Positions 37,293 through 47,205 of a stretch of 64,000 bases of DNA are shown here, piece after piece (position 1 is the first letter of the stretch; the number at the start of each line of letters is the position of its first letter). This stretch comes from Epiperipatus broadwayi (taxonomy: Eukaryota > Onychophora > Udeonychophora > Euonychophora > Peripatidae), in assembly GCA_028023455.1 (NCBI GenBank), contig JAQFVV010000072.1, positions 1,074,501 to 1,138,500 of the forward strand. The letters are read 5' to 3'. The notes beneath the pieces were generated by a model that saw only the letters and a program-made list of their open reading frames with translations, was not told where the DNA came from and searched no databases. Made by a program: the position numbers and the translations under genes.

Positions 37293-38110
37293 TCAGATAG
37301 TTTCTGTAGCCAAAACTCTTTTAAATAGAGCAATTAACCTTTTAGATAAGTCACATTTGAAAGAAGAAATAAATCATATTAATAGGGTTTTATTAGCAAA
37401 TAGTTATAATTATAAATTTATAAAAAAAGCCTTATTTCAAGCCCAAAATGGACAAAATAGGAAACAAAAAGATGATAAATCAGCTATTAGAATTTGTGTT
37501 CCATATGTAAAAGGAACTACAGACAGTATTGGATGTATATTAAAACACTACAATATAGATACAGCACTTTCTACTCATCAAAAGATCAGCAATATAATAA
37601 CCAAGCCTAAGGATTCAATCCCTCTTGAATCTCATGATGTTTATCAAATCTCATGTGAAAATTGTAAAGCTTCTTACATAGGTATGAGTAATCATCGCAT
37701 CAGTGTTAGGAGAGATGAGCATGCTAATGCAGTTAAACAACTCTCATCATCATCAGCACTCTCACTCCATACTATAGATTCAGGTCATAAAATTGATTTT
37801 TCTAGTACCAGGATCATATCCAGATGTGATAATCTCTATCAATACAAAATTAGAGAAGCCATTGAGATACTTAAAAGGCCAGATTGTATCAATAAGCGAG
37901 ATGATACATGCAAACTTCCTCCTATTTGGAAAGATTTTTTTAAAAAACATTCTTAAATTTAACATTTTTGCTATTGGTGGAACTTTAATGTTTTTTTCAA
38001 ATCAGTGATTGTAGTGCCTCTACAACCGTCTTTCTACCTTTTATAACTCTGTTGATAGCTTGTGTGACCAAGTCAAAATGTCGGTATATCAATATTTAAA
38101 TTTTTTAACA
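37293..38110 (+). mobile_element. 5'-truncated Penelope-like element
   Basis: Includes the coding remnant 37357-37956 and a 3' non-coding tail with AAGTCAAAATGTCGGTATAT near 38070. Its left side is the fold-back at 36731-37292. It lies antisense to the FARP gene in the intron between the exons at 36253 and 41069. Confidence 0.75.
37357..37956 (+). pseudogene. Penelope-like protein, C-terminal part with GIY-YIG endonuclease
   Basis: 199 codons remain open. The first part (LKEEINHINRVLLANSYNYK) resembles the linker after the reverse transcriptase. Residues about 95-165 form the GIY-YIG-type endonuclease of canonical (EN+) PLEs: YQISCENCKASYIG with a CxxC pair, then R-R-D-E-H, and a Thr-x-x-Ser-Gly-His block (HTIDSGHKIDF). 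The end (KREDDTCKLP-like, PIWKDFF) is typical of the family's C terminus. The whole reverse transcriptase is missing, so it is a dead 5'-truncated copy although the remaining frame is intact. It starts with TTG, not ATG, because it is truncated. Confidence 0.85.
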
Positions 38111-39650
38111 GAGATGAACCCACAAAATATGTCTTTTATATATATGTTATGAATTTGTTTATATGGCTGGAAATGTTACAAAAGTGGATGGCAAATTTCA
38201 ACATGGGAATGAAGTAAAAGTTATTACTTTTTTGGATGCAGAAAAAGATTCTGATATAAATTTCTTACTTATTTAACTATGATATATTCATCCAAAGTAT
38301 TAAATTGATTTCAATTTATGTAAGATCCTGAAATCATTCAAAATCAGATTGCATGAGATCAAGTTCTTGTCTTTATATTACTGATTAAAAATAGATACAA
38401 AAATAAACAAATATTGAATTTAATGATTTCCTAATATATTACAGTATTGTCTGAGAACATTGCTTTATATTCAGCTTGAAAACATTTCAAGTTTTCATAA
38501 GAAATAATACTCTTGTTAATATAATAAGTCTTGAAAATCAAATCATATTGTATTGATATTAATATTTTTAGCCAAGAAAATAACTGTCTACAATTAGATT
38601 AAAAGTGAGACCGTTAAAATGTATAAATAGTGATTTAGCATCAGATCGGTACAATTATTCAAGAAGATTATTTTGAGTTCAAAACCTTAATATTTTTAAA
38701 TTTTAAGCTAAAATCTTGACAGTAAAAAAAATAAAAAAATAAAAAAACTTTTGGATTTATAATATTGATTTCAGGCTTTGTATCCCAATCCTTACTGATA
38801 AAAGCAAAAACCAGAAACAGGTCTGAGAATATAGGGGTGAAATTCATTGCCATCTGGTGGTCACAATAATTCAAGCTTACAATAGATGATGAGAGTAGAG
38901 AGAGTTTTTGTTAATACATTAAGTTTAGGGAGTCAAATAAAGTTATTATGAAGATAGGAAAAAAATCTAGGTATGTTTGTATGGCTGAAAAAAAAGGTGA
39001 AACAATTAACATTTATCTATAGAATTCTGTATTATACTTATTATTATCCCAACAACATTTTCTTACATACATATTTAATGATAAAAAAATTAGAAGCAAA
39101 GCTTGCCAATATAAAAACAATAACATTTCTTTGAAAGACATTTAAAATCCAGACAAGAAAAAGTGTATAAAACCATTCCCTTTTATAAGTTATTTCAGTT
39201 AAAATAGAAATAATATTAAAAGCATCACAATATTATGGAACATATCCTACAGAAGTAATAATTTGAAAATCATATCCAAATGAAAATAGTAGCAACGAAT
39301 GCTTATTGCTTTGAATCTAGAATGTACTTATTCACAATAAAAATTGACAACAAAAACGTTATTATTGAATTTAAAAAACCCCAATTATGTTAAACGAGAA
39401 AAAGTAATGCTATTTCTTACATTCTGTAGATATTTAGACTTGCTATTGGGTAAAAAACTTGATGCTCACACATTAATATTAAAACATTCAGTATAGTCTG
39501 GTGGAGTGATAGCATTGTATAATCTTAATTACAACCTAGATCTAACACTTCTGGTTCTCTAATGACCGTATTCATAAGAGATCATTAAAATTTATAAAGT
39601 TATTCTAAAATTGATATACTGAAATAAATTAACCCAAGTAAGAGGTATCA
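38111..39650. other. Intronic AT-rich DNA
   Basis: No gene or repeat recognised. Confidence 0.5.
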
Positions 39651-39654
39651 AGCA

Positions 39655-39959
39655 ATGGTAATCTATTACATAGTACAAAACTCATCATGTAGCAGTGCCA
39701 TCCAGTTCAAACCTTAGTAAACAATGGGTGCAAAGTTTGTTCATTAAATCTCTATCTAGTGCCAACTCATCTAATATCTCCAGACTACTTTCTAGCTTGT
39801 GGATTTCATCAGTGAGGAACCCTGGATATGAGAGCACTGCACTTTCTTGCATCCATCGACTACTAAGGCTTGCACTAGGTGGCACTACTGTGTGAAGAGT
39901 TTGCTACTGTATTAACAGCTTATGTAAGCATAGGAAATGGTAATAATGTAATGTTTTCA
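39655..39959. repeat. Fold-back family C, copy 6
   Basis: Left block CATCATGTAGCAGTGCCATC and right block AGGCTTGCACTAGGTGGCAC; the core CTCCAGACTACTTTCTAGCT and GGATTTCATCAGTGAGG. It is more divergent than copies 3-5. Confidence 0.7.
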
Positions 39960-40135
39960 CTAGGTATTACTGTTGTATGGTTTAATGCAGTGGTATAAAA
40001 GCAAATTCTGGATCTCAAGTTTTTCAGATAATAACTAAACTTTGTTATTTCTGGTGTTTAGATTTCTAATGAACATTTGAGCAACAAACTATTTAATTAT
40101 TATTATTAAGTATTATCATATAAAATACTGCTGCT

Positions 40136-40231
40136 GTCAAGTGTTGGTGGCATAGTGGTTAGCATAGCTGCCTTCCAAGCAGCTGGCCCAGGTTCACTTC
40201 CCTGTCAATGCATTTGACACACGAAAAAAAA
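40136..40231 (+). mobile_element. tRNA-derived SINE with 12-bp TSD
   Basis: AGTGTTGGTGGCATAGTGGT head, AGCTGCCTTCCAAGCAGCTG arm, CAGGTTCACTTCC block, TTTGACACACG and poly-A. Flanked by AATACTGCTGCT at 40124-40135 and 40232-40243. Confidence 0.9.
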
Positions 40232-40243
40232 AATACTGCTGCT

Positions 40244-41068
40244 AAATTATTTAATCTGCTTTTAGAGAGAGAATATTCTTGTAGCGTTTGAGACTAAAAT
40301 TGTAAGAGTGATGATATTTGTAACTTTAAAATGCAATGTAGCAAGTTTCTATAACTAAAGAAGATTAATAAGCTTAATATAGGGATTTGTAAATGAAGGG
40401 ATATGAAAAAAAAGTTAAATCTTTGGAGAAACACCACCTCTGAAGTATTAAGCCAACGGACTGACAGACTCATATCATGGTGTCACCCATCAGGAAGAAT
40501 GGATCTGATGGTAATAATTTTATAAATATTGTAATACCATTTAGTTAATAAATTACTAACAAAATAAATAATTACTTCAAAATTTTAATTTCAAGACATA
40601 AATAAACCACATTAAAAGTTGAAATTTTTTTTAAAATTAAAACCTTTAATCCCATAACTGAATAATTTTATAATTTATAATTTATCATTATTATTCTTAA
40701 GATTAAGCAAAATATTTTATGTATTTTAACTTCGAATTCATTTATATGTAAATATACAATCTTAAGTTTAGAATATATTAAAATTACTTAATTTCATATA
40801 TATAAAGTGCATGCCCATATTCTGATTAAATCAAAAATATTTGCTAAATTATTATTTACAATTCTAAATTTTTAAATTAAAATATTCAAATGTCGATCAT
40901 TTTAATAATTGATTATTTTCTGATCACTGATTTCATATACATGAAGAATGTTAACCCTTGCATGAATGATTATTATTTATTTCATTTCTCAAATTAAGAG
41001 TTAATTCTTAGTTTGAAATTATTTTAATTAAATCCAAATATACAAAATAAATTCAAAAAATAACGTAC
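40244..41068. other. Intronic AT-rich DNA
   Basis: A GC-richer island at about 40425-40515 has no splice context matching the FARP gene. Nothing else was seen. Confidence 0.45.
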
Positions 41069-41127
41069 AGAAGTCCTAAGAATGCCCTTCATACTATCTG
41101 TTACTGCTTTCACTTTGACCAGAGCCT
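41069..41127 (-). CDS. FARP: FARP-like gene, exon: late part of the DH (RhoGEF) domain
   Basis: Minus-strand exon of 59 nt between TTCACAG and the donor GTACGT. It starts with two bases of a split codon (xAG) and then encodes ALVKVKAVTDSMKGILRTS, joining in frame to ENFVKLVELQ of the next exon. The position and the pattern A-L-x-x-[VI]-x-x-V-T-D-x-[AM] fit the alpha helix before the E-N-x-x-K-L motif in FARP DH domains. Alone this exon would be weak; its phase and its order with the five others support it. No further upstream exon was found up to 64000, so the intron above it is longer than 22.8 kb or its exons are hidden among repeats. Confidence 0.78.
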
Positions 41128-41811
41128 CTGTGAATAGAATTTAAACAAAATTAGTAATAAAGTAATATATATATAAGTAATGATATATATAATATAAGAT
41201 GATATATAAAACATAAGCCCAAAAGGTTAGTGAACAATAAAGACAACTAATTATAACTGCAAAACTATGATCTTACTTTTCTAATATATTATTTTTTAAA
41301 ATGCTGATATTTTTAAATGTTTTTATTCAAGTATGAAACTCTGTTTGCTTCTTTGTTTATTTTGAATAAATTTTGAAATCAAGGTTTAACATACTTCTAT
41401 CAAATGGATTTCTTCAAATTTTGTACATATGTTAGAAATCTATGACAATGAAATATTTCAAACTGGTCACCCAGTCTGTTTATTGTATAGGGATTGGCAG
41501 ACTGAGATTTCAATATTTATGATATTGGTTCAGTAAGTTTTCAGTGATATGGAAGGTGGTGCATTTTTTAAATGCTTTTATTTTTTAAAAATGATTACAT
41601 TAAAAAGTAATAACAATTAATTAAAATAGAAGTAAAAACTAATATTACTTTCAATTGACTGTATAAGTTGTTTCTTTATAAATAGATGACATTTTATTTT
41701 GTCTTCATTATAAAATTTCATTTTTTTTTAAAAAAAAACTTCATTCATAAACAAAATAATATTCAAACTGATATTGAATGCATTGAAAAATTTCCTTTAA
41801 AATATTAGACT
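41128..41811. other. Intronic AT-rich DNA
   Basis: No feature recognised apart from AT runs near 41168-41205. Confidence 0.5.
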
Positions 41812-42058
41812 AAAAAAGACAAAACTCTCTCTATATGTATTGTCACTCTGTGTAAGCCAGAGTAATCAATGGATGACAGAAGGCTTGTGCATAAAATCCC
41901 CATCTAGTACCTACTCATTCAATATTCCCAGACTAGTTTCTGACTTGTGGCCTTCATCAGTTAGTGGCAATATGTATAGAGAGAGTTTTGCCTGTTTTCA
42001 TAACAGTTAAGAGCAAGCATAAGAAATGGTAATCATGTGATGTTTATTGGCTTAAATA
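41812..42058. repeat. Fold-back family C, copy 7
   Basis: AGACAAAACTCTCTCTATAT and AGCCAGAGTAATCAATGGAT at the left, the core CAGACTAGTTTCTGACTTGT/GGCCTTCATCAGTTAG, then GAGAGAGTTTTGCCTGTTTT, AAGAGCAAGCATAAGAAATG and CATGTGATGTTTATTGG. Confidence 0.8.
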
Positions 42059-42254
42059 TTAGACTGTGGCAATGTTTTCATTCTCCATTTTAAATAGAAA
42101 TAATTATAAAAAATATGTGAATACTAAAAAATTAAAAATATTTTTTTCATAATTAACACTTTTATTTACTACTGTGTGAATATTAAAAATTTAAAAAATA
42201 ATATCAATAAAAAAATTTAAATAATAAATGCTGTTATTTACTGTGAACAATCAA

Positions 42255-42444
42255 AAAATAATTGTTTCTTCAACCACAATTGAAGTTTTTATATTTAACT
42301 TGAAATAAAAGTGTAGAGTGTCCAGAAATTAATTAATTCATCCATTACTTTTTGCACAAGGGATTGATTTAATTTCGGGTCACCCCATACTTTTATTTCA
42401 AGTTAAATATAAAAATCCCAATTATGGTTGAGAATTATTTTTTT
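42255..42444. repeat. Palindromic MITE-like element (about 190 bp)
   Basis: ATATTTAACTTGAAATAAAA (about 42291) is the exact reverse complement of TTTTATTTCAAGTTAAATAT (about 42391), and the flanks CAACCACAATTG and CAATTATGGTTG continue the pairing. The centre contains GAAATTAATTAATTCATCC. There is no coding capacity. Confidence 0.85.
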
Positions 42445-42492
42445 AACTTTTTAGTCCCCAATAAATAAAAACATTTATTATAAAATATAGTA

Positions 42493-42597
42493 GTTTTCTA
42501 TTCTATCGTGTCAACCGTTGGATGGCTGAAACGGTATATTCTAAGAATTGACCTAGAAATAGCGCCATCATGCAGCTGACACGATAGAATAGAAAAC
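42493..42597. repeat. 105-bp element with perfect 21-bp inverted ends
   Basis: The 21-nt arms at 42493-42513 and 42577-42597 are perfect inverted repeats (outer bases GTTTTCTATTCTATCGTG). An inner ACCGTT and AACGGT pair adds a second stem. This is a minimal MITE-like or structured element. Confidence 0.9.
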
Positions 42598-43327
42598 AAA
42601 CTAAGAGATTATATATATGTACATAAATTGTTTTAGATTCTTAATATTCATTTAAGAGCCTTTTGATATTCTTGTGCCACTTTCTAAATTGTAATTGATA
42701 ATAAGGCATAATAATAAAACTTTAAGGTTGTTTAATTACCATTCCAGAATTTTATTACAATAATATTATTTAATTTATTCTAAATTTTAATGAACCAATA
42801 AACAACAGTATCAAAATTAGAAAATCCTGTAATATAAATTAAATTATGCTAAGTATAAATAAAATTTGATGACTAAGCCTCAATGTCAATTATGGTTTTG
42901 AAATGTTCAAAGGGATTTCGACTAAATATTAAGAATCTAGATGAAAAAAAAAACAGGATTGTTTTATATCCATAAAGAAAGTCTGTATTAGCCTAAAGCT
43001 ATAATCAATTATATCTATTATTAATTAACTTTCTTAGTCTAATTATAAAGATAAATAGCAAGGAGTTAAAAATTTATTAATTGCATGTACATGAACACTT
43101 TCATATATATTTATTGTGCTTGTCTTAATTTATATAAAGTCTTCAAATCAGGATGAAATTTTTAAAAAAAAAACTATTATAAAGATCATGTGACATTTTG
43201 ATTAATATTTATTACTTTTTGTCCAAAATGTGGGTACAAACAATTAACCTACTAAGTGATATTACTAAAATACACAAAATTCTGAATTAACTTAAATTGA
43301 TGGTTAAAAAAAAGGGATACTCTTTTG
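42598..43327. other. Intronic AT-rich DNA
   Basis: I see nothing beyond AT-rich sequence. Confidence 0.5.
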
Positions 43328-43714
43328 ATAGCCAGGCACAGCCACTTGATGGCATTGCACAGTAATATTACAGCTTGCTTTGTGCTTCATGATACTTTAT
43401 ATGAATTCACCCAATTCACAATTGGCTATCATATCGTGTTATGGTGTTTGTATTTCAAGTGGACATAATTTTTTAAATGTTGAATACATAGTGTTTTAAT
43501 TTCTACTTAAATCATGCAGTCTGAAATACTAAGAATTGTCACACCATCATCATCCTTCCCTACACAACTTGAAATGTGGAAAACTTTAGCAAAGGGTAGG
43601 GCAGAACATGATTTCCCAAATATAAAGCGGAAAGTCATGTTTTCATGAGTAAATGTATGAGAAAAATAAAATGGCTGAAGAAAACAATCAGCTTTTTAAA
43701 TTATGCCAGTTGCT

Positions 43715-43927
43715 GATGCTGTTGCATTTTTACAAAGTAATAATGTCCTTCCAAATGACAAGCAATGCGACTGTGGTGAAAAAATGAAACTGTATATATC
43801 TAAAAGTATGTGGCAATTCCAATGTCTGTGATGTTCCTGTAATCGAAGGTGTTCAATTCGAAACAACATTTGGTTGCAAGGTTCCAGAATAATGTTTTTG
43901 AAAGTGGTCCATGTATTATTATGCTAA
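43715..43927 (+). pseudogene. Fragment of a Merlin/IS1016-like transposase
   Basis: One frame of 70 codons with a single in-frame TGA reads through NNVLPNDKQCDCGEKMKLYI, then MWQFQC, CSCNRRCSIRNNIWLQGSRI and MFLKVVHVLLC. The spaced C-x-C and C-x(2)-C pairs followed by R-x-C-S-I-R-x-x-[ST]-x-[FW] are typical of the ribbon before the catalytic domain in this superfamily. The catalytic part is gone. Confidence 0.6.
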
Positions 43928-44079
43928 AAAAAATTATTGTCTTCCAGAAATTAATAAATAAAAAGACAACAAAAGTTATTTTTGGCTTAGAAGAAGAATG
44001 AAGAAAAACACCCCCCCCCCCCCAAAAAAAAAAAGAGAACAAGATTTCATTAAAAAAAAAGTCTTGAAAAAAAAAGGTG

Positions 44080-44190
44080 TGATTGTTTTTAGTGGTCGAG
44101 AGATCAGCAACAGCTGCTTTACAAACAGTTGTCCTGGGTTAGTGGGTTTGCTTCCCGGCTGATGCTATGACACATGAGGAAAAAAAAAAT
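44080..44190 (+). mobile_element. tRNA-derived SINE inside the Merlin-like remnant
   Basis: AGTGGTCGAGAGATCAGCAA, AGCTGCTTTACAAACAGTTG and TTTGCTTCCCGGCTGATGC blocks with an A-rich tail. The flanking AGAACAAGATTTCATTAAAA (near 44035) and AGAACAAGATTTTATTAAAA (near 44217) look like a long TSD. Confidence 0.75.
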
Positions 44191-44389
44191 TTGTTTTGAA
44201 AAACCAAAAAAAAAGTAGAACAAGATTTTATTAAAAAAAGAAAATAAAAAAATAACAGCAAAAAAAAAAGATTTCTTTTTATTTTTGTTTGGTAAATAAA
44301 ATAAAAGTCTTGCCTGGGTAACAGTTACATTTGATTGTTTTTTCACAAAACAATGCCATCAAGCAGCTGTGCCTGGCTATTGAATATTA

Positions 44390-45553
44390 TTTAACTTATT
44401 AACAATTTCTTCAGAATTCTTATTATAATATTTTCCAAATCCTATTGTTAAATAGAAATGGAATGATAGCATCATTTGATATTGAAAAGATGTATCAAAG
44501 TGTGCCTAGAAAGGATAGTATTGATGTTGTTATAGAAAAATTAAAAATAAGCAATGTTTTATCAGAAGAGTGGATGAATACTATTTATGAAGCATTATTA
44601 ATAATAGATGAGGTATTATATTGTAAATATAAGGAAGAGATTTGGAGTATAGGTGAAGGATGGGTAATGGGATGTTCAGTTAGTGGAATTTTATCATCAG
44701 TGTTAGTAAATAGTATTGAGGAGAGAATAACTGATAGATTACGAGTACTAATGAGATTAAAGAATATTGTAGATATGTGGATGATATTGTTATTGTAGGA
44801 AATAGTAGAAGTATTAGTAAAATGTTTAATGAGTTGAATGAGAATAGGTATAATATTAGATTTACAATGGAGAAAGAAGAAAATGGATTAAAGTATTTAG
44901 ACATTTTTTTAAGAAGAGGGATAATGAATGATATAGTTGTTATTAAAGATGAAAATATGGGAGGGTTGATTGATCCAACTTCTTATCAGCCATGGTGCCA
45001 AAAAATGGAAGTTTTAAAGGGATTTAAAGTAAAGAATGATAGGTTAACTTTAGATAAAACAAAGGCATATAAACAGAAATTAAAGATGAAAAATAATTAT
45101 GTAAAAATAGGTTACAAAGAGAAGGAAATCAGACAAATTTTTGATGGTAAGGTAGATAAAATAAATGAGGATAACAGGAATAGGTATAGTAAATGGATGC
45201 CTATTCCATATTCAGAAAAAGTGTATAAAAGATTAATGAAAGACAAATTGCCGAAAAATGTAAAAATAGCTTGGAAGAATAATAAGTCATTGGGTAAATG
45301 GTTAAGTAATGCAAAAGAGTTAAATGATGTTAGTAATATGGGGGGGATGGTGTATAAAATTAGATGTGGAAAATGCAATAAAATATATATAGGACAGACA
45401 GGGAGAACGGCAAGTGAGAAAGGTAAGGAACATGATCGAGCAATTAATAGAAAAGATATGAGGTCAGGGCCATATTTGCATTATTTGGATACAGGGCATA
45501 GAATGAAGTGTGAGGAAAATATAAGTGTTATTACCATAAAAGAATATATTATG
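44390..45553 (+). pseudogene. Penelope-like element: reverse transcriptase plus GIY-YIG, frameshifted and truncated
   Basis: The frame opening near 44445 contains RT motif A (SFDIEKMYQSVPR), motif B (GWVMGCSVSGILSSV) and ends at 44798. The overlapping frame from 44777 carries the catalytic YVDD (motif C, VDDIVIVG), then FTMEKEENGLKYLDIF, a linker, and a GIY-YIG domain with CGKC and KIYIGQTGR followed by KEHDRAI. The frame change falls just before YVDD, which would inactivate the enzyme unless it is a programmed shift. The 5' part is missing. The 3' end is cut at 45553 where repeat A begins, so the last residues of that frame belong to repeat A. It lies only 10-60 bp from the Merlin-like inverted end. 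Confidence 0.88.
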
Positions 45554-47205
45554 TGTGCCGGTCAAAATAGTATATTCATTCAACAAGACCAATAATCCAA
45601 GCAAAAGTACCTTGAATCCAACCATGCACAAGATACATATGTCAGGACAAGGATGAATCCTAACCTATTTGCCTAAATTATTGCCTCTCTGACTAATGGA
45701 TAACATTTGTGATGACACTAGCAGTGCTTGGTTTTATTCCGTCCCAGCTGGAGGTCATGGTTCACATAGAGACTCAAAATAATAAAGGGTTTATATGAAA
45801 AATCAATGATTTAATAGATACTGATGATTGCAGAATGGAACAGATATGATTTGATCGATTACTAATGGTTTGAACTGTAATAATGATAATTCTTTATGGC
45901 AACATTATAAAGAAGTGAATTTACATCAAATAAATATTATAAACAAATAGAGTAATTAACCTTAGAGATTGGGAATGATGACAAACTAAGCTTATTTAAG
46001 ATAACAATATTATAGGAATTTATTAAAGAATTTAGTACAAAATAATTAGTCTTTGTTTATACAACTTGGTGATTTTATTTAATTTGTTTTGATGCGGCTT
46101 TGACAAACAATATAAAAGTTTGTTAATTGGTCGGCCAAAACCATTCAGCAATAAAATATGATATTACAAATAAATCTGTTTTATATATATATATATATAT
46201 TACAAATTATGAAAGATGGGCATTTAAAACACTATTACATTTAAAGTCATTTGTATATAATGAGTGTGGGAAGCAAAATAGTTCTTAAATAAATAATTGA
46301 CAATTATACAGTCAGATTTAATTAATTAACGAAATTGTTTGTGAAGGACGTGCCATCATGGCAGAGAGCATTTCAGGTTTGCTAAATAAAGATATAAAAT
46401 GATGAAGAAGGCAATATGCTATTATAGATTACAACAAAATAAATGAGGTCTGTTATTGACCTTCTGGGTGGCTTTACTACAGACAATTTCCTAGTAAATA
46501 CAACTAGATGATGAGAAATGCTAGCCCTCCAGCCAAACATGTCTCTAAATATCATAATAATATTTTGATGTGCATATACATCTTAATAGCAATGCTCAAA
46601 AAGAATCCCTGGGTATGAACTATGTCTACTTTGAGGGAGTATAAAAGGTTGGACTGGTCAGATTCCAAGGTCCTAAGAGGTTGGTAGCAAAGCAAGAATA
46701 GCAATAATAAAGAAATGGTTGTAACTATAAATACACAATGCCTTAGACGTATATAGATAGATAGTATATCATTAACAAAATAATAAATCCTGATTAAAAT
46801 CATTGGCTCCCTGATATAATGTAAAGTCCCAGAAACGTTAGGTCATTAATGAATGAATAGTAAATTATATTACAAAAAGAAAGGCAAGAATTAAAACTAA
46901 AATATAAAATTGTTTTACCCACTCATCACAGAAGATTACAAAATAGGACTTGTCTTTAATTAACATAGACGGGCATTAAATATCAAACTAATAAATTGTA
47001 AATCATAATTTTAATATTTTCTGACAAATAAAATATATGTATGAAATATATATATATTGATAAAATTCTATGATAAATTTTACTTAATTGATTCACTAAA
47101 ATTATTTATTCTTTCAGAAATAATTACAGGGCTATTTTAAATTGGAGGTAATAGTAAGATACTTTTAAAATAATTTCAATCATTCAAATATATATATATA
47201 TATAT
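45554..47205. repeat. Direct repeat A, part 1 (same as 61456-63105)
   Basis: Begins TGTGCCGGTCAAAAT, then runs with near identity to copy B. Its left edge cuts the Penelope-like frame. The TG start and the shared 15-nt terminus with 8501 suggest an LTR end. The length is interrupted by a solo LTR at 47206. Confidence 0.9.
46111..46117 (+). promoter_or_regulatory. TATA-like box in repeat A
   Basis: TATAAAAG at 46111 is followed 34 nt later by an initiator-like ATTCAGC. The same arrangement is conserved in repeat B at 62013. This suggests a promoter on the plus strand, compatible with A and B being LTRs. Confidence 0.35.

Larger units (their letters stand above)
43328..44380 (+). mobile_element. 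Merlin-like DNA transposon remnant (1.05 kb)
   Basis: Inverted ends of 30 nt, ATAGCCAGGCACAGC then CTTGATGGCATTG, lie at 43328-43357 and in reverse at 44351-44380 with two mismatches. Inside, a broken frame resembles the N-terminal zinc-ribbon of Merlin/IS1016-type transposases (43715-43927). The rest is A-rich and holds a SINE and a 13-nt poly-C run (44011-44023). No clear TSD was seen, so the exact ends are uncertain. Confidence 0.65.

Noticed and set aside
40425-40515. Exon-like island ending ATCTGATG followed by GTAATA on the plus strand
   Set aside because: No good acceptor, no recognisable peptide, and it is on the strand opposite to FARP.
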